Shown: positions 8,939 to 18,080 of the stretch, in pieces
How positions within the stretch are numbered: position 1 is the stretch's first letter
Layout of the letters: the number at the start of each line of letters is the position of its first letter
Assembly (NCBI RefSeq): GCF_020833685.1
Contig: NZ_JACKZY010000004.1
Location: forward strand, 124,001-188,000
Direction: 5' to 3'
Length of the DNA: 64,000 nt
DNA from: Nitratireductor sp. B36
GTDB lineage: Bacteria > Pseudomonadota > Alphaproteobacteria > Rhizobiales > Rhizobiaceae
The notes under the pieces: model-generated
What the model saw: only the letters and a program-made list of their open reading frames with translations
The model's database searches: none
What the model was told of the DNA's origin: nothing
Program-made: the position numbers and the translations under genes

Positions 8939-11170
8939 CTAATTTCCGAGAATGATGTCGAGGATGGAGGTCTGCTTCCTCTGCACGCCACCCCCCACAT
9001 TGGCAGGCGGTACGGGGCGGCGAACGGAAGCGGTGTGACCCGGATCGCCGCCGGAAGGCACCGCAGCGGGCGGTGTCGGGTGCCCCTGCGGGGCCTGCGT
9101 CCCGCCACCAACGGATGCCTGCGGGACCGGGGGTGTCTGCGGTTCCCTTGCCGCAATGCCGGGCGCCGGAGCGCCAGGGCTCCAGGAGCCTGGCAAGCGT
9201 TTCACCGGTCGTCCCTTTTCCGCTTCCTCCATGAATGCCTTCCAGGCAGGAACAGGCATGGAGCTGCCGGTTGCCTTCGTTGCCTTGGAGGCGTCGTTGC
9301 CAAACCAGACGCCCGTCACCAGATCGGCCGTATATCCGACGAACCATGCGTCGCGCGATTGCTGGGTGGTTCCCGTTTTGCCTGCCGCCGGGCGACCGAT
9401 GTTCGCCGCGCGCGCACTGCCATATTCCACGGTTTCTTGCATCATCGCATTCATCATGCCGATGATCTCCGGGCTTGCCACCCGTGTCATGCGCGGGCGG
9501 TCGTGCTGGTATAGCACCTTGCCGGACGATGTGGTGATGCGCTGCACGAAATAGACCTCTGGCCTGTAGCCGCCGGTGGCGAAGGGCAGATAGGCCGCGG
9601 TCAGTTCCAGCGGCGTTACCTCCGAGGTCCCAAGCGCGATGGAGGCATTGGCTTTCAGGTCGGATTCGATGCCCATTCGGTGCGCGAGCTCGACCACGGA
9701 TTTGGGTCCGACTTCCATGGCGAGCTGGGCGGCGACCGAATTGAGCGAACGCGCGAGGGCTTCTGAAAGCGTCACCGGACCATAATACTTGCCTTTGTAG
9801 TTTTCCGGCGTCCATTTGCCGATCTTGATCGGCGCGTCGTTGCGCACGCTATCAGGCCGCCGGCCCTGCTCGAGCGCGGCCATGAAGACGAAGGGCTTGA
9901 AGGCCGAGCCCGGCTGCCTGCGCGCCTCGGAAGCGCGGTCGAACTGGCTGTTGGCATAGTCATAGCCACCCACCATCGCCCGCACCGCTCCGGTGGTGTC
10001 TATGGAAACGAGCGCGCCCTGGCTGACGGCGAGCTTGCCGCCTTTCTCGTCGATCAGGCTGCGAATGGTCTTTTCGGCCTGCTTTTGAAGACGAAGATCG
10101 ACCGTGGCTTCCACAATGATGTCGCTCTTCACATCGCCGATGAGCGCCGGCAGTTCCTCCATCACCCGGTCGGCGAAATAGTGCTCCGAGCCGGTCCAGT
10201 AGGCCGCAGCGCGCGTGGCGGGTCGGCTCATGGCGGTGGTCATCTCGCTGTCGCCGATCATGCCCTGGTCGCGCATGGCGGTCAGCACCACCTGCGCCCG
10301 TGTTTCGGCGGCCTGTGGGTCGCGCGCGGGCGACAGGCGCGAGGGGGCTTTCAGAAGGCCGGCCAGGAGCGCGGCTTCCGAGAGCGTGACATCCCGTGCG
10401 GACTTGTTGAAATAGCGCCGCGAGGCCGCCTCCACACCATAGGCGCCCGAGCCGAAATAGACACGGTTCAGATACATTTCCAGGATCTGGTCCTTGGAAT
10501 GTTTCTGCTCCAGCCACAGCGCCAGAAGCACCTCCTGCACCTTGCGCTCAATCGTCCGGTCGGGCTTCAGAAAGAGGTTCTTGGCGAGCTGTTGCGTCAG
10601 AGTGGAGCCACCCTGTGTCAGCCGTCCAGCCATCACATTCTCCGCCATGGCGCGGGCAAGGCCGATCGGGTCCACACCGAAATGCGAGTAGAATCGGCGG
10701 TCCTCGATGGCGATCACGGCCTGCGGGATGAAGGGCGACATTTCGTGCAGGCCCACCGCCTCGCCACCTGTCATGCCGCGATTGGCAATCATGTCCCCGT
10801 CAGCCGAAACAATTTTCACATTGGGTGGTCGGTCGGGAATTTCCCACGTGGTCGCTGAGGGCATCTTGGCGCCATAGTAAGCGGTGATGCCGGCAGCGGC
10901 GATACCGCCCCACAGGGCCAAAACGAGCGACCAGTAGACGGCGGTGCGCAGGAAGCTGAAGAAGCCAGCGCCCCCGCCATTCTTGCGCCGCGGGCTGGCG
11001 CGGCGAGCGGTTTTCGCTCCCTTGGCGCTCTTGCCTTTGCCCGGCCTGCGCCGCTGGCGTGAAGGCACGACGCGGTCGCCGTCACCGAGTTTCAGATCGT
11101 CGCTGCCCCGGCGCGCCGCTGGCGCGTCGAAAGTCGGCTCGATCCTTCGGTTTTTCGTCCTGCGCGCCAT
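8939..11170 (-). CDS. Class A penicillin-binding protein (PBP1a type)
   Basis: 743 residues from the ATG at 11170 (MARRTKNRR). It is a bifunctional peptidoglycan synthase: a basic cytoplasmic tail of ~70 residues, one transmembrane helix (VYWSLVLALWGGIAAAGITA), a GT51 glycosyltransferase domain (EDRRFYSHFGVD, GGSTLTQQLAKN) and a transpeptidase domain with SxxK in PGSAFKP, SLN and KTGTTQ. The C-terminal ~90 residues are a Pro/Gly/Ala-rich low-complexity tail. It polymerises and crosslinks murein from the inner membrane. All key catalytic motifs are intact. Confidence 0.93.
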   Translation of the reverse strand: MARRTKNRRIEPTFDAPAARRGSDDLKLGDGDRVVPSRQRRRPGKGKSAKGAKTARRASPRRKNGGGAGFFSFLRTAVYWSLVLALWGGIAAAGITAYYGAKMPSATTWEIPDRPPNVKIVSADGDMIANRGMTGGEAVGLHEMSPFIPQAVIAIEDRRFYSHFGVDPIGLARAMAENVMAGRLTQGGSTLTQQLAKNLFLKPDRTIERKVQEVLLALWLEQKHSKDQILEMYLNRVYFGSGAYGVEAASRRYFNKSARDVTLSEAALLAGLLKAPSRLSPARDPQAAETRAQVVLTAMRDQGMIGDSEMTTAMSRPATRAAAYWTGSEHYFADRVMEELPALIGDVKSDIIVEATVDLRLQKQAEKTIRSLIDEKGGKLAVSQGALVSIDTTGAVRAMVGGYDYANSQFDRASEARRQPGSAFKPFVFMAALEQGRRPDSVRNDAPIKIGKWTPENYKGKYYGPVTLSEALARSLNSVAAQLAMEVGPKSVVELAHRMGIESDLKANASIALGTSEVTPLELTAAYLPFATGGYRPEVYFVQRITTSSGKVLYQHDRPRMTRVASPEIIGMMNAMMQETVEYGSARAANIGRPAAGKTGTTQQSRDAWFVGYTADLVTGVWFGNDASKATKATGSSMPVPAWKAFMEEAEKGRPVKRLPGSWSPGAPAPGIAAREPQTPPVPQASVGGGTQAPQGHPTPPAAVPSGGDPGHTASVRRPVPPANVGGGVQRKQTSILDIILGN

Positions 11171-11281
11171 ACGTTCACAAACCCCGCAACCCTGCACCCG
11201 CACATCTCATTGCGGGCACAGTAAAAGGCAGCGGTTTAAGGCGCAGTTAAGTCAAATTAAACAAAATCGGCCGGGCAGCGC

Positions 11282-11899
11282 TCAGCTATGGGCGAAAATG
11301 TCTGCCTCTTCCCAGCCCATCAGGTCCAGTTTCGCCCGTGTCGGCAGAAAGCGGAAACAGGCTTCCGCCTCGCGTGTGCGCTTCTCGCGCTCAAGCCGTA
11401 CGATCAGCTTTTCGCGCAACTGATGCAGGTAGAGCACGTCGGACGCCGCATATTCGAGCTGCTCGGGCGAAAGCTCCTCGGCTGCCCAGTCGGAAGACTG
11501 CTGCGCCTTCGAAAGCGACACTCCAAGCAGTTCGTTGCAGAGATCCTTTAGCCCGTGGCGATCCGTATAGGTACGGGTGAGGCGCGAGGCGATCTTGGAG
11601 CAGAACACGGGCTCCGGCATCACGCCGAAGCTGTGATAGAGCACCGCCAGATCGAAACGCGCAAAGTGAAACAGCTTGGTGATTTTGCGGTTCTTCAATA
11701 GCGCGACGAGGTTCGGCGCCTTTTTCTGCCCGGCATCGATCTGCACCACATCGGCCGTGCCGTCGCCCGGCGAGAGCTGGACCACGCACAGCCGGTCGCG
11801 GTGGGGCTTCAGTCCCAGCGTCTCCGTGTCGATGGCAACGGCATCAACATTGTAGTTGCTGAGATCGGGCAGGTCGTTCTTGTGAAATCGGATCGTCAT
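11282..11899 (-). CDS. Ribonuclease D-like 3'-5' exonuclease
   Basis: 205 residues, DEDDy exonuclease fold. Exo I (AIDTETLGL), Exo II (LFHFARFDLAVL) and Exo III (YAASDVLYLHQL) are visible with all acidic residues. The C-terminal HRDC domains of full RNase D are missing, as is common for this short alphaproteobacterial form. It likely trims structured RNA 3' ends. It sits 16 bases downstream of the M20 peptidase gene and may share its transcript. Confidence 0.88.
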   Translation of the reverse strand: MTIRFHKNDLPDLSNYNVDAVAIDTETLGLKPHRDRLCVVQLSPGDGTADVVQIDAGQKKAPNLVALLKNRKITKLFHFARFDLAVLYHSFGVMPEPVFCSKIASRLTRTYTDRHGLKDLCNELLGVSLSKAQQSSDWAAEELSPEQLEYAASDVLYLHQLREKLIVRLEREKRTREAEACFRFLPTRAKLDLMGWEEADIFAHS

Positions 11900-11915
11900 G
11901 GCGTGTCTTCCAGGC

Positions 11916-13298
11916 TTACTTGCTGCTCAGGGCATCGAGAATGCGGACCCAGGAGCGCTGGCCGCGATGGAACGAATTCAAATCGTATTTCTCATTCGGC
12001 GAATGGATACGATCATCCTGAAGGCCGAAGCCGACCAGAAGTGTTTCCATATCGAGCATACGGCGGAACTCGCCGGCAATCGGAATGGAACCGCCCATGG
12101 CGATTGCCACTGCGGGCTTCGGCCATTCGTCGCTCAGCGCACCCTGCGCCTTCGTCACCAGCGGCATGTCATAGTCGAGCTGGAAGGCGGGCGAGCCGCC
12201 ATGCGGATGAAATTCCACGCGGCAATCGGCCGGCAGGCGCTCTTCGACGAATTTGCGGAAGGCGGTGCGGATCTTGTCCGGGTCCTGCTTGTGCACCAGC
12301 CGGAACGAGACCTTGGCGGAAGCCTCAGCCGGAATGACAGTCTTGAAGCCTTCGCCGGTGTAGCCGCCGGTAATGCCGTTCACTTCCGCGGTTGGGCGCG
12401 CCCAGACGAGCTCGAGTGCCGAGCGGTCCTTCTCGCCAAAAAGCTTTGAAAGCCCGATCGGACCGAGAAAGTTTTCGGTCGTCTCGCCCAGCCCTTCCCA
12501 GCTTTTCAGGATTTCCGCCGGTGTTTCCTCAACGCCCTCATAGAAACCGGGCACGGTTATGCGCCCGTTCTCGTCATGCAGGTCGCCCAGAATGCGGGCC
12601 AGAACCGTGATCGGATTGGCCGCCGCGCCGCCGAAAAAGCCCGAATGCAGGTCGCGGTCAGCCGCCTTTATGGTGATTTCCTCGCCGACAAGCCCGCGCA
12701 GGCCGACGCAGACGGCGGGCGTCTCCGGGTCCCACATGGCGGTGTCGCACACCAGCGCGTATTCGGCTGAAAGCTCTGCGCGGTTTTCTTCCAGGAAGGG
12801 ACGCAGCGAAGGCGAGCCGGATTCCTCTTCGCCCTCGAACAGAATGGTGATCCTGCAGGGCAGCTTGCCATGCACCGCCTTATAGGCGCGGCAGGCTTCC
12901 ACAAAGGTCATGAGCTGGCCTTTGTCATCGGAAGACCCACGCCCGATGATCGCCTTGCGGCCGGGTTCGATCTCTTTCACCGACGGGTCGAACGGATCAT
13001 TGTCCCACAGGTTCAGCGGGTCGACCGGCTGCACGTCATAATGCCCGTAAAAAAGCACGTGCGGCCCTTCGCCGTCATGATGCGCCACCACCATCGGATG
13101 GCCTGCCGTGTCACGCACGCTGGCCTCGAAGCCGATTGTCTTCAGGTCTTCCACCAGCCATTCGGCAGCCCTCCGGCATTCTGCCGAGAAGGCCGGGTCG
13201 GTGGAGATCGATTTGATCTTCAGGAGGTGGAAAAGCCGCTCCAGACTCTGATCGATGGAACGATCGAGCTGATCGAGAACCGGGGCGATATCGGACAT
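11916..13298 (-). CDS. M20 family metallodipeptidase
   Basis: 460 residues. Zn ligands and catalytic acids are seen in order: FYGHYDVQPVD (His and Asp), GRGSSDDKGQ, FEGEEESGSPSL (general base Glu), and later the lid-domain and C-terminal histidine. This is the dipeptidase branch of M20 (CNDP/PepV-like), about the usual length. No signal peptide is seen, so it should be cytoplasmic. Specific peptide substrate is unknown. Confidence 0.88.
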   Translation of the reverse strand: MSDIAPVLDQLDRSIDQSLERLFHLLKIKSISTDPAFSAECRRAAEWLVEDLKTIGFEASVRDTAGHPMVVAHHDGEGPHVLFYGHYDVQPVDPLNLWDNDPFDPSVKEIEPGRKAIIGRGSSDDKGQLMTFVEACRAYKAVHGKLPCRITILFEGEEESGSPSLRPFLEENRAELSAEYALVCDTAMWDPETPAVCVGLRGLVGEEITIKAADRDLHSGFFGGAAANPITVLARILGDLHDENGRITVPGFYEGVEETPAEILKSWEGLGETTENFLGPIGLSKLFGEKDRSALELVWARPTAEVNGITGGYTGEGFKTVIPAEASAKVSFRLVHKQDPDKIRTAFRKFVEERLPADCRVEFHPHGGSPAFQLDYDMPLVTKAQGALSDEWPKPAVAIAMGGSIPIAGEFRRMLDMETLLVGFGLQDDRIHSPNEKYDLNSFHRGQRSWVRILDALSSK

Positions 13299-13373
13299 GG
13301 AAAGCTCCTGAAGACTGTTCGGAGAAGATATTGAAGCGACCTAACACATACCGGCAGTGATGAGGAAAGGAAA

Positions 13374-13395
13374 AAGGGCCGCACAGGCGGCCCTT
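13374..13395 (-). terminator. Rho-independent terminator of the BMP gene
   Basis: A 9-bp stem (AAGGGCCGC / GCGGCCCTT) with a 4-base loop lies 30 bases past the BMP gene stop. On the minus strand it is followed by a T-rich run (TTTCCTTTCC). It separates the BMP gene from the M20 peptidase gene. Confidence 0.8.
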
Positions 13396-13426
13396 CGGAT
13401 TGGTTCAGTCGAAAACGGGCACTGCC

Positions 13427-14419
13427 TCAGTAAGGGCAGGCGTTATCGCTGAGGAAGTTGTGCACTTCGATCTCGCCATCGATGATCTTCTGCTTGGCCT
13501 CTTCAACCGCGGCCTTCATCTCGTCCGTGATGAGATCCTTGTTGTTGTCGTCCATCGCATAGCCGACGCCGTCCTCGGCTAGGCCGAGATCCTGGAGGCC
13601 GTAGCTGAACTCACCGTTTTTGGCGTCCATGAAGGCATTGTAGACGGCGACGTCCACCTGCTTGACCATCGAGGTCAGAACCTTGCCCGGATGCAGGCCG
13701 TTCTGGTTGGAATCGACGCCGATGCCGAGCTTGCCGGCATCCGCTGCCGCCTGGAGCACGCCAACGCCCGTGCCGCCCGCGGCGTGATAGATCACATCCG
13801 CACCCTGGTCGATCTGCGTGCGCGTGATCTCACCGCCCTTGGTCGGGTCGTTCCATGCGGAAGGCGTGTCGCCCGTGTAGTTGCGGATCACCTTGGCGTC
13901 GGAGCGTGCAGCCTTTGCGCCGCCCACATAGCCGCACTCGAACTTGCCGATGAGCGGAACCTGCATGCCGCCGACGAAGCCGACCGTGCCCGTTTCCGAG
14001 GCGAGTGCGGCGAGCATGCCGACGAGATAGGAGCCTTCCTGCTCCTTGAAGGTCACGGAGCGCACATTGGGCGCGTCGACTGCGTCATCGATGATGGTAA
14101 AATCGGTATCGGGATATTCCGGCGCGACCTTCTTCAGGTAATCGACCCAGGTGAAACCCGCCATGACGATCGGGTTGCGGCCGTTCTCGGCGAAGCGGCG
14201 CAGGGCCTGCTCGCGCTGGGCGTCGTTGGAGATTTCGAACTCCACATATTCGATCCCGGTTTCTTCCTTGAACCGCTCGGCGCCGTTATAGGCCGCCTCG
14301 TTGAACGATTTGTCGAACTTGCCACCCAGATCGTAGATGAGAGCCGGAGCGATCTCATCCGCAAATGCGCTTGCGGACATCGCGGTAGCGGCCAGAAGGC
14401 CGAGAACAATACGCTTCAT
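13427..14419 (-). CDS. BMP-family ABC transporter substrate-binding protein (orphan)
   Basis: 330 residues from the ATG at 14419 (MKRIVLGLLAATAMSASAFA, a clear signal peptide cut near residue 20). The mature protein matches the BMP/Med family of nucleoside-type binding proteins: LIYDLGGKFDKSFNEAAY, DDAVDAPNVRSVTF and FVGGMQVPLIGKFECGY. These periplasmic proteins feed purine or other nucleosides to an ABC importer. No ATPase or permease gene is next to it, which is unusual, and it ends in its own terminator, so it is a single-gene unit. Confidence 0.9.
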   Translation of the reverse strand: MKRIVLGLLAATAMSASAFADEIAPALIYDLGGKFDKSFNEAAYNGAERFKEETGIEYVEFEISNDAQREQALRRFAENGRNPIVMAGFTWVDYLKKVAPEYPDTDFTIIDDAVDAPNVRSVTFKEQEGSYLVGMLAALASETGTVGFVGGMQVPLIGKFECGYVGGAKAARSDAKVIRNYTGDTPSAWNDPTKGGEITRTQIDQGADVIYHAAGGTGVGVLQAAADAGKLGIGVDSNQNGLHPGKVLTSMVKQVDVAVYNAFMDAKNGEFSYGLQDLGLAEDGVGYAMDDNNKDLITDEMKAAVEEAKQKIIDGEIEVHNFLSDNACPY

Positions 14420-14695
14420 GTGATCCACACCCTGTCGGTTGTCTTGTGTTTCCGTCTACGCCGCACGAGCGGGCAGCCTCGAATGGCATATCCGCTCAAG
14501 CACTCTTGCGAGCGTCCCGCAACGGCCGTGGACCATCGGGAACGGCATGGAGAAAGTCTTCCGCTCTCCCCTTACGGGCACTCTTGCACGGCTGAAATGA
14601 AAATTCACGCGGAATTTTGACCGTTCGGAAAAACGACTTGAGATGGTCTTGCAGGCTGCGCAGCACGCGAAGCAGCGTCAGTCTGTTTGCTGCAT

Positions 14696-15007
14696 TCAGG
14701 CAAGAACAGTCCGCCGGCGTCGGTATCCGACAATGTAGAAAATGAGAGAAAGAGCGAAGAAGACCAGCCAGCCCGGCAGGGTCAGGATCTGGATGATCAC
14801 AGGGTCCCAGATGAAGGGAAATGTATAGCGCTGGATGACTGCCTGCGCGAGATTGAGTGTGTCGGGCGATACAGCGTACCAGCTTTCGCCCAATGGCGTG
14901 AACGTCAGGGCGTCAGCGGCGATGGAGCGTGTGGCGTCGATCACGGCCATGACAACGGCGATTGCAAGAGCGAAAACAGCCAAAATCCGAAAGAACAGAC
15001 GAAACAT
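14696..15007 (-). CDS. Small inner-membrane protein, two transmembrane segments
   Basis: 103 residues with a hydrophobic segment at about residues 5-25 (ILAVFALAIAVVMAVI) and another at about 70-92 (IIQILTLPGWLVFFALSLIF), followed by an Arg-rich end. The loop between them contains WYAVSPDTLNLAQAVIQRY. I recognise it as a conserved small protein of Rhizobiales without known function. The gaps on both sides (276 and 230 bases) hold no further gene. Confidence 0.65.
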   Translation of the reverse strand: MFRLFFRILAVFALAIAVVMAVIDATRSIAADALTFTPLGESWYAVSPDTLNLAQAVIQRYTFPFIWDPVIIQILTLPGWLVFFALSLIFYIVGYRRRRTVLA

Positions 15008-15237
15008 TCAGGCCTCACCTCTGTGCCGCTGCCGGCATGGGCCATCAAACCACAAAACGACCCGTGCGAGACATAGGCCGGGCGACCCGACTTGGCAATC
15101 ACCTTACGGAAAGTTGAGAGTAAGAGAGGGCCAGGCGCAGGAAAGTGCGGCAAATTGCAAAACTGTCACAGACTGGACTTGGCATTCTCGATCAGATCGA
15201 CTAGATGACCCTCGCGCAGCCGATAAAGCTGTGCCGT

Positions 15238-15327
15238 GGAGAGGTGGCCGAGTGGTTGAAGGCGCACGCCTGGAACGCGTGTATACGGGAAACCGTATCG
15301 AGGGTTCGAATCCCTCTCTCTCCGCCA
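15238..15327 (+). tRNA. tRNA-Ser (anticodon GGA)
   Basis: A 90-nt cloverleaf including an encoded CCA. The acceptor stem pairs GGAGAGG with TCTCTCC (one G-U pair), the anticodon stem-loop is CACGC-CTGGAAC-GCGTG with GGA at the anticodon, the long class II variable arm is TACGG-GAAA-CCGTA, and the T loop is GGTTCGAATCC. It reads UCC and UCU codons. It lies immediately before the prophage, but the phage is of the transposing type, so this is not evidence for tRNA-targeted integration. Confidence 0.97.
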
Positions 15328-15356
15328 TTTTCCAATCGAGCCCTGAAGCGCACCCG

Positions 15357-15402
15357 GTGTAGCCGGTCGCCGCTTTTTGGATTTTTGTCAGCGCTTTTTA
15401 GA
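15357..15402 (+). other. Candidate prophage right end with transposase-site repeats
   Basis: The sequence opens with TGTAG and carries two copies of CGCTTTTTrGA (starting 15371 and 15392), 21 bp apart, close to the spacing of the R1 and R2 MuA sites at the right end of Mu. The opposite end of the element (minus strand from 57440) also opens TGTAG and has related elements. A target duplication is not clear, so the boundary is tentative. Confidence 0.35.
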
Positions 15403-15455
15403 CCAGTCACAATTCTTCGAAGCCCCGTCAAAGGGTGTTTGAAGGGGCTTCTGGC

Positions 15456-16274
15456 TCAGTCCTGATCTTCGGCCGAGTAAATAATCAGTTCCTTCGCCCT
15501 CGTACCGTTGCCGGCTGAGATGGAATAGGTCAGCTCGGCGCCCTCCATATCAAACCCTGAGAACAGTTCCCGGATCTGCGGCACATCGTTGATCGAGAGG
15601 ATGAACCGTCCCTTAAGCTGGCCGAGCCGATCGGCCATGAGGGCGAACTGGTCGCGGTCGAACAGGGCGCGGCCGTAGTCGCCCTCCGAGCCGTAATAAG
15701 GCGGGTCGAGATAGAAGAGCGTATCCGGCCGATCATAGCGCTCGATGAAGTCCAGCCAGTCCAGGTTCTCGATGACGACGCCCGCCAGGCGCTCATGCGC
15801 CTCTTCCAGCATGGGAGCCAGCCGAGTGAGGTTGAAGCGCGACGGGCCGTCCCGGTTCACGCCGAAGTTCTGCCCAGCCACCTTGCCGCCGAACGCCAGA
15901 CGCTGGAGGTAGAGGAAGCGTCCGGCACGCTCCAGATCAGTCAGCGTGGCGGGGTCGCTCGCCTTCAGGCGTTCAAACTCACGGCGCGAGGTAATCTGGA
16001 AGCGAAGCGTGTCCATGAACTGCGGATAATGGCGCTGAAGGATGCGGAAGAGGTTCACCACTTCGCCATTGCGGTCGTTGATGATCTCGGCTTGGGGCAT
16101 CTGCTGACGGCGGAAGAAGACGCCGCCCATACCGACAAACGGCTCCGCATACAGCGAATGAGGCGTAGCGGCGATGCGTTCGCAGAGGCGGCGGGCGAGA
16201 GCGCGCTTGCCGCCGATGTAGCCGGCCACGGGCCGGACGGGAGTGACGGGTGAGTGGTCTTTGTTGTGAGGCAT
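15456..16274 (-). CDS. DNA adenine methylase (D12 class)
   Basis: 272 residues. N6-adenine methyltransferase with the SAM site YAEPFVGMGGVFF near residue 43, the catalytic DPPYYGSEGDYG near residue 195 and the N-terminal GYIGGKRALA that marks the Dam/D12 class. Probably methylates GATC or a similar short site on phage DNA to evade restriction. It is the last gene of the lytic order, 130 bases beyond the tail gene D, where Mu carries its DNA-modification gene mom. It may have its own promoter, since a hairpin precedes it. An inverted repeat (GAAGCCCC/GGGGCTTC) lies just past its stop and may terminate it. Confidence 0.9.
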   Translation of the reverse strand: MPHNKDHSPVTPVRPVAGYIGGKRALARRLCERIAATPHSLYAEPFVGMGGVFFRRQQMPQAEIINDRNGEVVNLFRILQRHYPQFMDTLRFQITSRREFERLKASDPATLTDLERAGRFLYLQRLAFGGKVAGQNFGVNRDGPSRFNLTRLAPMLEEAHERLAGVVIENLDWLDFIERYDRPDTLFYLDPPYYGSEGDYGRALFDRDQFALMADRLGQLKGRFILSINDVPQIRELFSGFDMEGAELTYSISAGNGTRAKELIIYSAEDQD

Positions 16275-16384
16275 ACTTTGTTAGGAAGAATCAGCCACAT
16301 TGCCTCCGCTCGAAAGAGCGGCGGGTGCGACGGTTATGCTTATTCGCTGTCGGGCGGGATTGGTTTGGCGATCGACCCGCTGCC

Positions 16385-16400
16385 GGGGCTTTCCGGCCCC
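16385..16400 (-). repeat. Hairpin between tail gene D and the methylase
   Basis: GGGGC and GCCCC flank a 6-base loop 4 bases past the stop of the D gene. No T run follows on the minus strand, so it would be a weak or rho-assisted terminator at most. The remaining ~110 bases up to the methylase start hold no gene. Confidence 0.4.
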
Positions 16401-16404
16401 CGTC

Positions 16405-17379
16405 TTACGTCTTTCCGGTTTCCGGTGCCTCCAGCTCGATTGTAGTCATGTATGTGTCATCGTAGCGATGCTCGACGCTGGCCGCGCGCCACTCGCCATT
16501 GGCTTCCCTGCGCATGCCCGTGATGATGATCGGCGTGTCGGCCATCACCTCCGGCATGCCGGCAAGCGTGATTGAGCCCGAGCCGGTGGCGCGGCCGAGG
16601 CGGCTGCCTTCGGCACTGGCCGCTTTCTGTGCCTCGGCCGCGTTGGCGAAGGTCGTTCGAAGGCGCTTCACGGGGCCTTTGAGGCCGGTTTCAAAGTCTT
16701 CGTATTTGATCTCGTTTCGCGCCCGGTCGTACCAGCCCGCCTGTGTCTTGCCGTAGCGCGGCCGGGGCTCAATCGAGAAGGTGCCGCTCTCGCAGTCGCT
16801 CTTGTCGATGGAAATAGGCGGCAGAACACCACGCTCCAGAAAGAGGAAGCGGTTTCCCTTGACCGAGAACTGGCCGCCGCAGCGGTCAGCCAGGCGGGTG
16901 AGGAAGTCCACGGTCGATTGCTCGGTGCGGGCGATATAGGGCAGCTGCAGCCCGGCAAGGCCGGGGCTGATCTTGGCTTCATAACCATGGCGGCCAGCCA
17001 GCTCCTGGACGATGTCTCCCACACTCTTCTCGTCAAAATGTTCAGACAGGGGTTCCTTCACATCGGAACGCATGTCGGCCGAGCGACAGGAGAAGCGGAG
17101 AAACTCGCCGCGCGGGCCGAAGGCGTAATCCGCCTTCTCGAAAATGAAGACACCCATCTTCCATGTGCTGGCACCGCGAAAGCCGAACCTAACCGAGATC
17201 TCGGCACCCATCTCGGGAACCTCGATCAGGTTGTTCTCGTCATCGAACTCCAGCTCGCATGTGTCGGCTTCCTGGCCGGGCGCGTCGTAGATCGAGGCAG
17301 AGACCAGGAGAGAATAGAAGGCATCGCTCACAGTGCGGCCGGCGACGCTCACTTCAATGAATGGATGCGTGCGGATCAT
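16405..17379 (-). CDS. Phage late control D-type protein (tail hub, P2 gpD family)
   Basis: 324 residues from the ATG at 17379, which overlaps the stop of gene X (TGATG). The sequence carries features of the gpD/T4 gp27-like hub family: EVSVAGRTVSDAFYSLLVS at the N-terminus, FGFRGASTWKMGVFIFEKADY, and a middle with QLPYIARTEQSTVDFLTRLA. It sits at the tip of the tail tube and joins spike and baseplate. Position right after X and U is exactly that of P2. Confidence 0.87.
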   Translation of the reverse strand: MIRTHPFIEVSVAGRTVSDAFYSLLVSASIYDAPGQEADTCELEFDDENNLIEVPEMGAEISVRFGFRGASTWKMGVFIFEKADYAFGPRGEFLRFSCRSADMRSDVKEPLSEHFDEKSVGDIVQELAGRHGYEAKISPGLAGLQLPYIARTEQSTVDFLTRLADRCGGQFSVKGNRFLFLERGVLPPISIDKSDCESGTFSIEPRPRYGKTQAGWYDRARNEIKYEDFETGLKGPVKRLRTTFANAAEAQKAASAEGSRLGRATGSGSITLAGMPEVMADTPIIITGMRREANGEWRAASVEHRYDDTYMTTIELEAPETGKT

Positions 17380-17639
17380 CAATCCCAGAGCCTCACGGTT
17401 GCGGCTTCCTGGATGATGACGAACTCCGGCATATTGATCTCCGTGCCGCGCGGCAGCACCGGACCGAGGCGCGCAAGGCCCGGATTGGCCACCAGCGTGG
17501 CCTCCATAAAGCCGGGCAGCTTGCCGGCTTGCCGGCGGTCTCGCAGATGCGCCAGGGCGTATTCAAAGCACACCTGATCGAGCATCATGTCTTCGAGCGG
17601 AACCCGAACACGCCCTGCAGGGATGATACGGGCGCTCAT
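17379..17639 (-). CDS. Phage tail protein X (LysM-like)
   Basis: 86 residues, the P2 gpX family. The C-terminal half contains NPGLARLGPVLPRGTEINMP, a LysM-like element thought to touch peptidoglycan or the baseplate core. Starts inside the end of gene U (ATGA overlap) and its stop overlaps the D start, so U-X-D are translationally coupled. Confidence 0.85.
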   Translation of the reverse strand: MSARIIPAGRVRVPLEDMMLDQVCFEYALAHLRDRRQAGKLPGFMEATLVANPGLARLGPVLPRGTEINMPEFVIIQEAATVRLWD

Positions 17640-18064
17640 GAGAACAGACCCACTGGCGAGCCGCTGCCAGGTGCGGGCGCGACCTCGATATCGAAGCTCA
17701 GCCGCCGCCCATAACCTTGCCGGTTGATGCTTGTCTGCCGGTCACGCACCGAGAGGATCACCACGCGGCCGAACACCTGCGCGGCTGTGGCGACAGCGAT
17801 CGACCAGCCGATCATGAGAACCGGGTGGGCAGCGGCCTGGGTGGCGCGGATCGCTTCGAACTCCTGCCGGCCGCCGAACTCGTCCGGATAAAGAAGGCCG
17901 GAGATCCTGATCGGATCCTCGCCATAGCCGGTGAACTGCCGGCCTGGCCGGTTGCCAAAGCGGGGAATGGCCGGCCAGTGCGTTTCAGTCTGCCGCTCGA
18001 TCTCCTGAAAATTGAGCGGCGCGATCTCGAAGATGTGCGGGCCAAGGGCAAGCAGTGGTGTCAT
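17636..18064 (-). CDS. Phage tail protein U
   Basis: 142 residues from the ATG at 18064; GGGAGG stands 9 bases upstream. Matches the P2 gpU family: LALGPHIFEIAPLNFQEIER, then PRFGNRPGRQFTGYGEDPIRISG. gpU takes part in tail-tube completion. It starts 16 bases after the tape-measure stop. Confidence 0.87.
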   Translation of the reverse strand: MTPLLALGPHIFEIAPLNFQEIERQTETHWPAIPRFGNRPGRQFTGYGEDPIRISGLLYPDEFGGRQEFEAIRATQAAAHPVLMIGWSIAVATAAQVFGRVVILSVRDRQTSINRQGYGRRLSFDIEVAPAPGSGSPVGLFS

Positions 18065-18080
18065 TCCTCTGTGCCTCCCA

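Noticed and set aside
15238..15460. tRNA-Ser as integration site of the prophage
   Set aside because: No integrase is present, the transposase is of MuA type, and the tRNA 3' end is not repeated at the far end. Nearness seems accidental.
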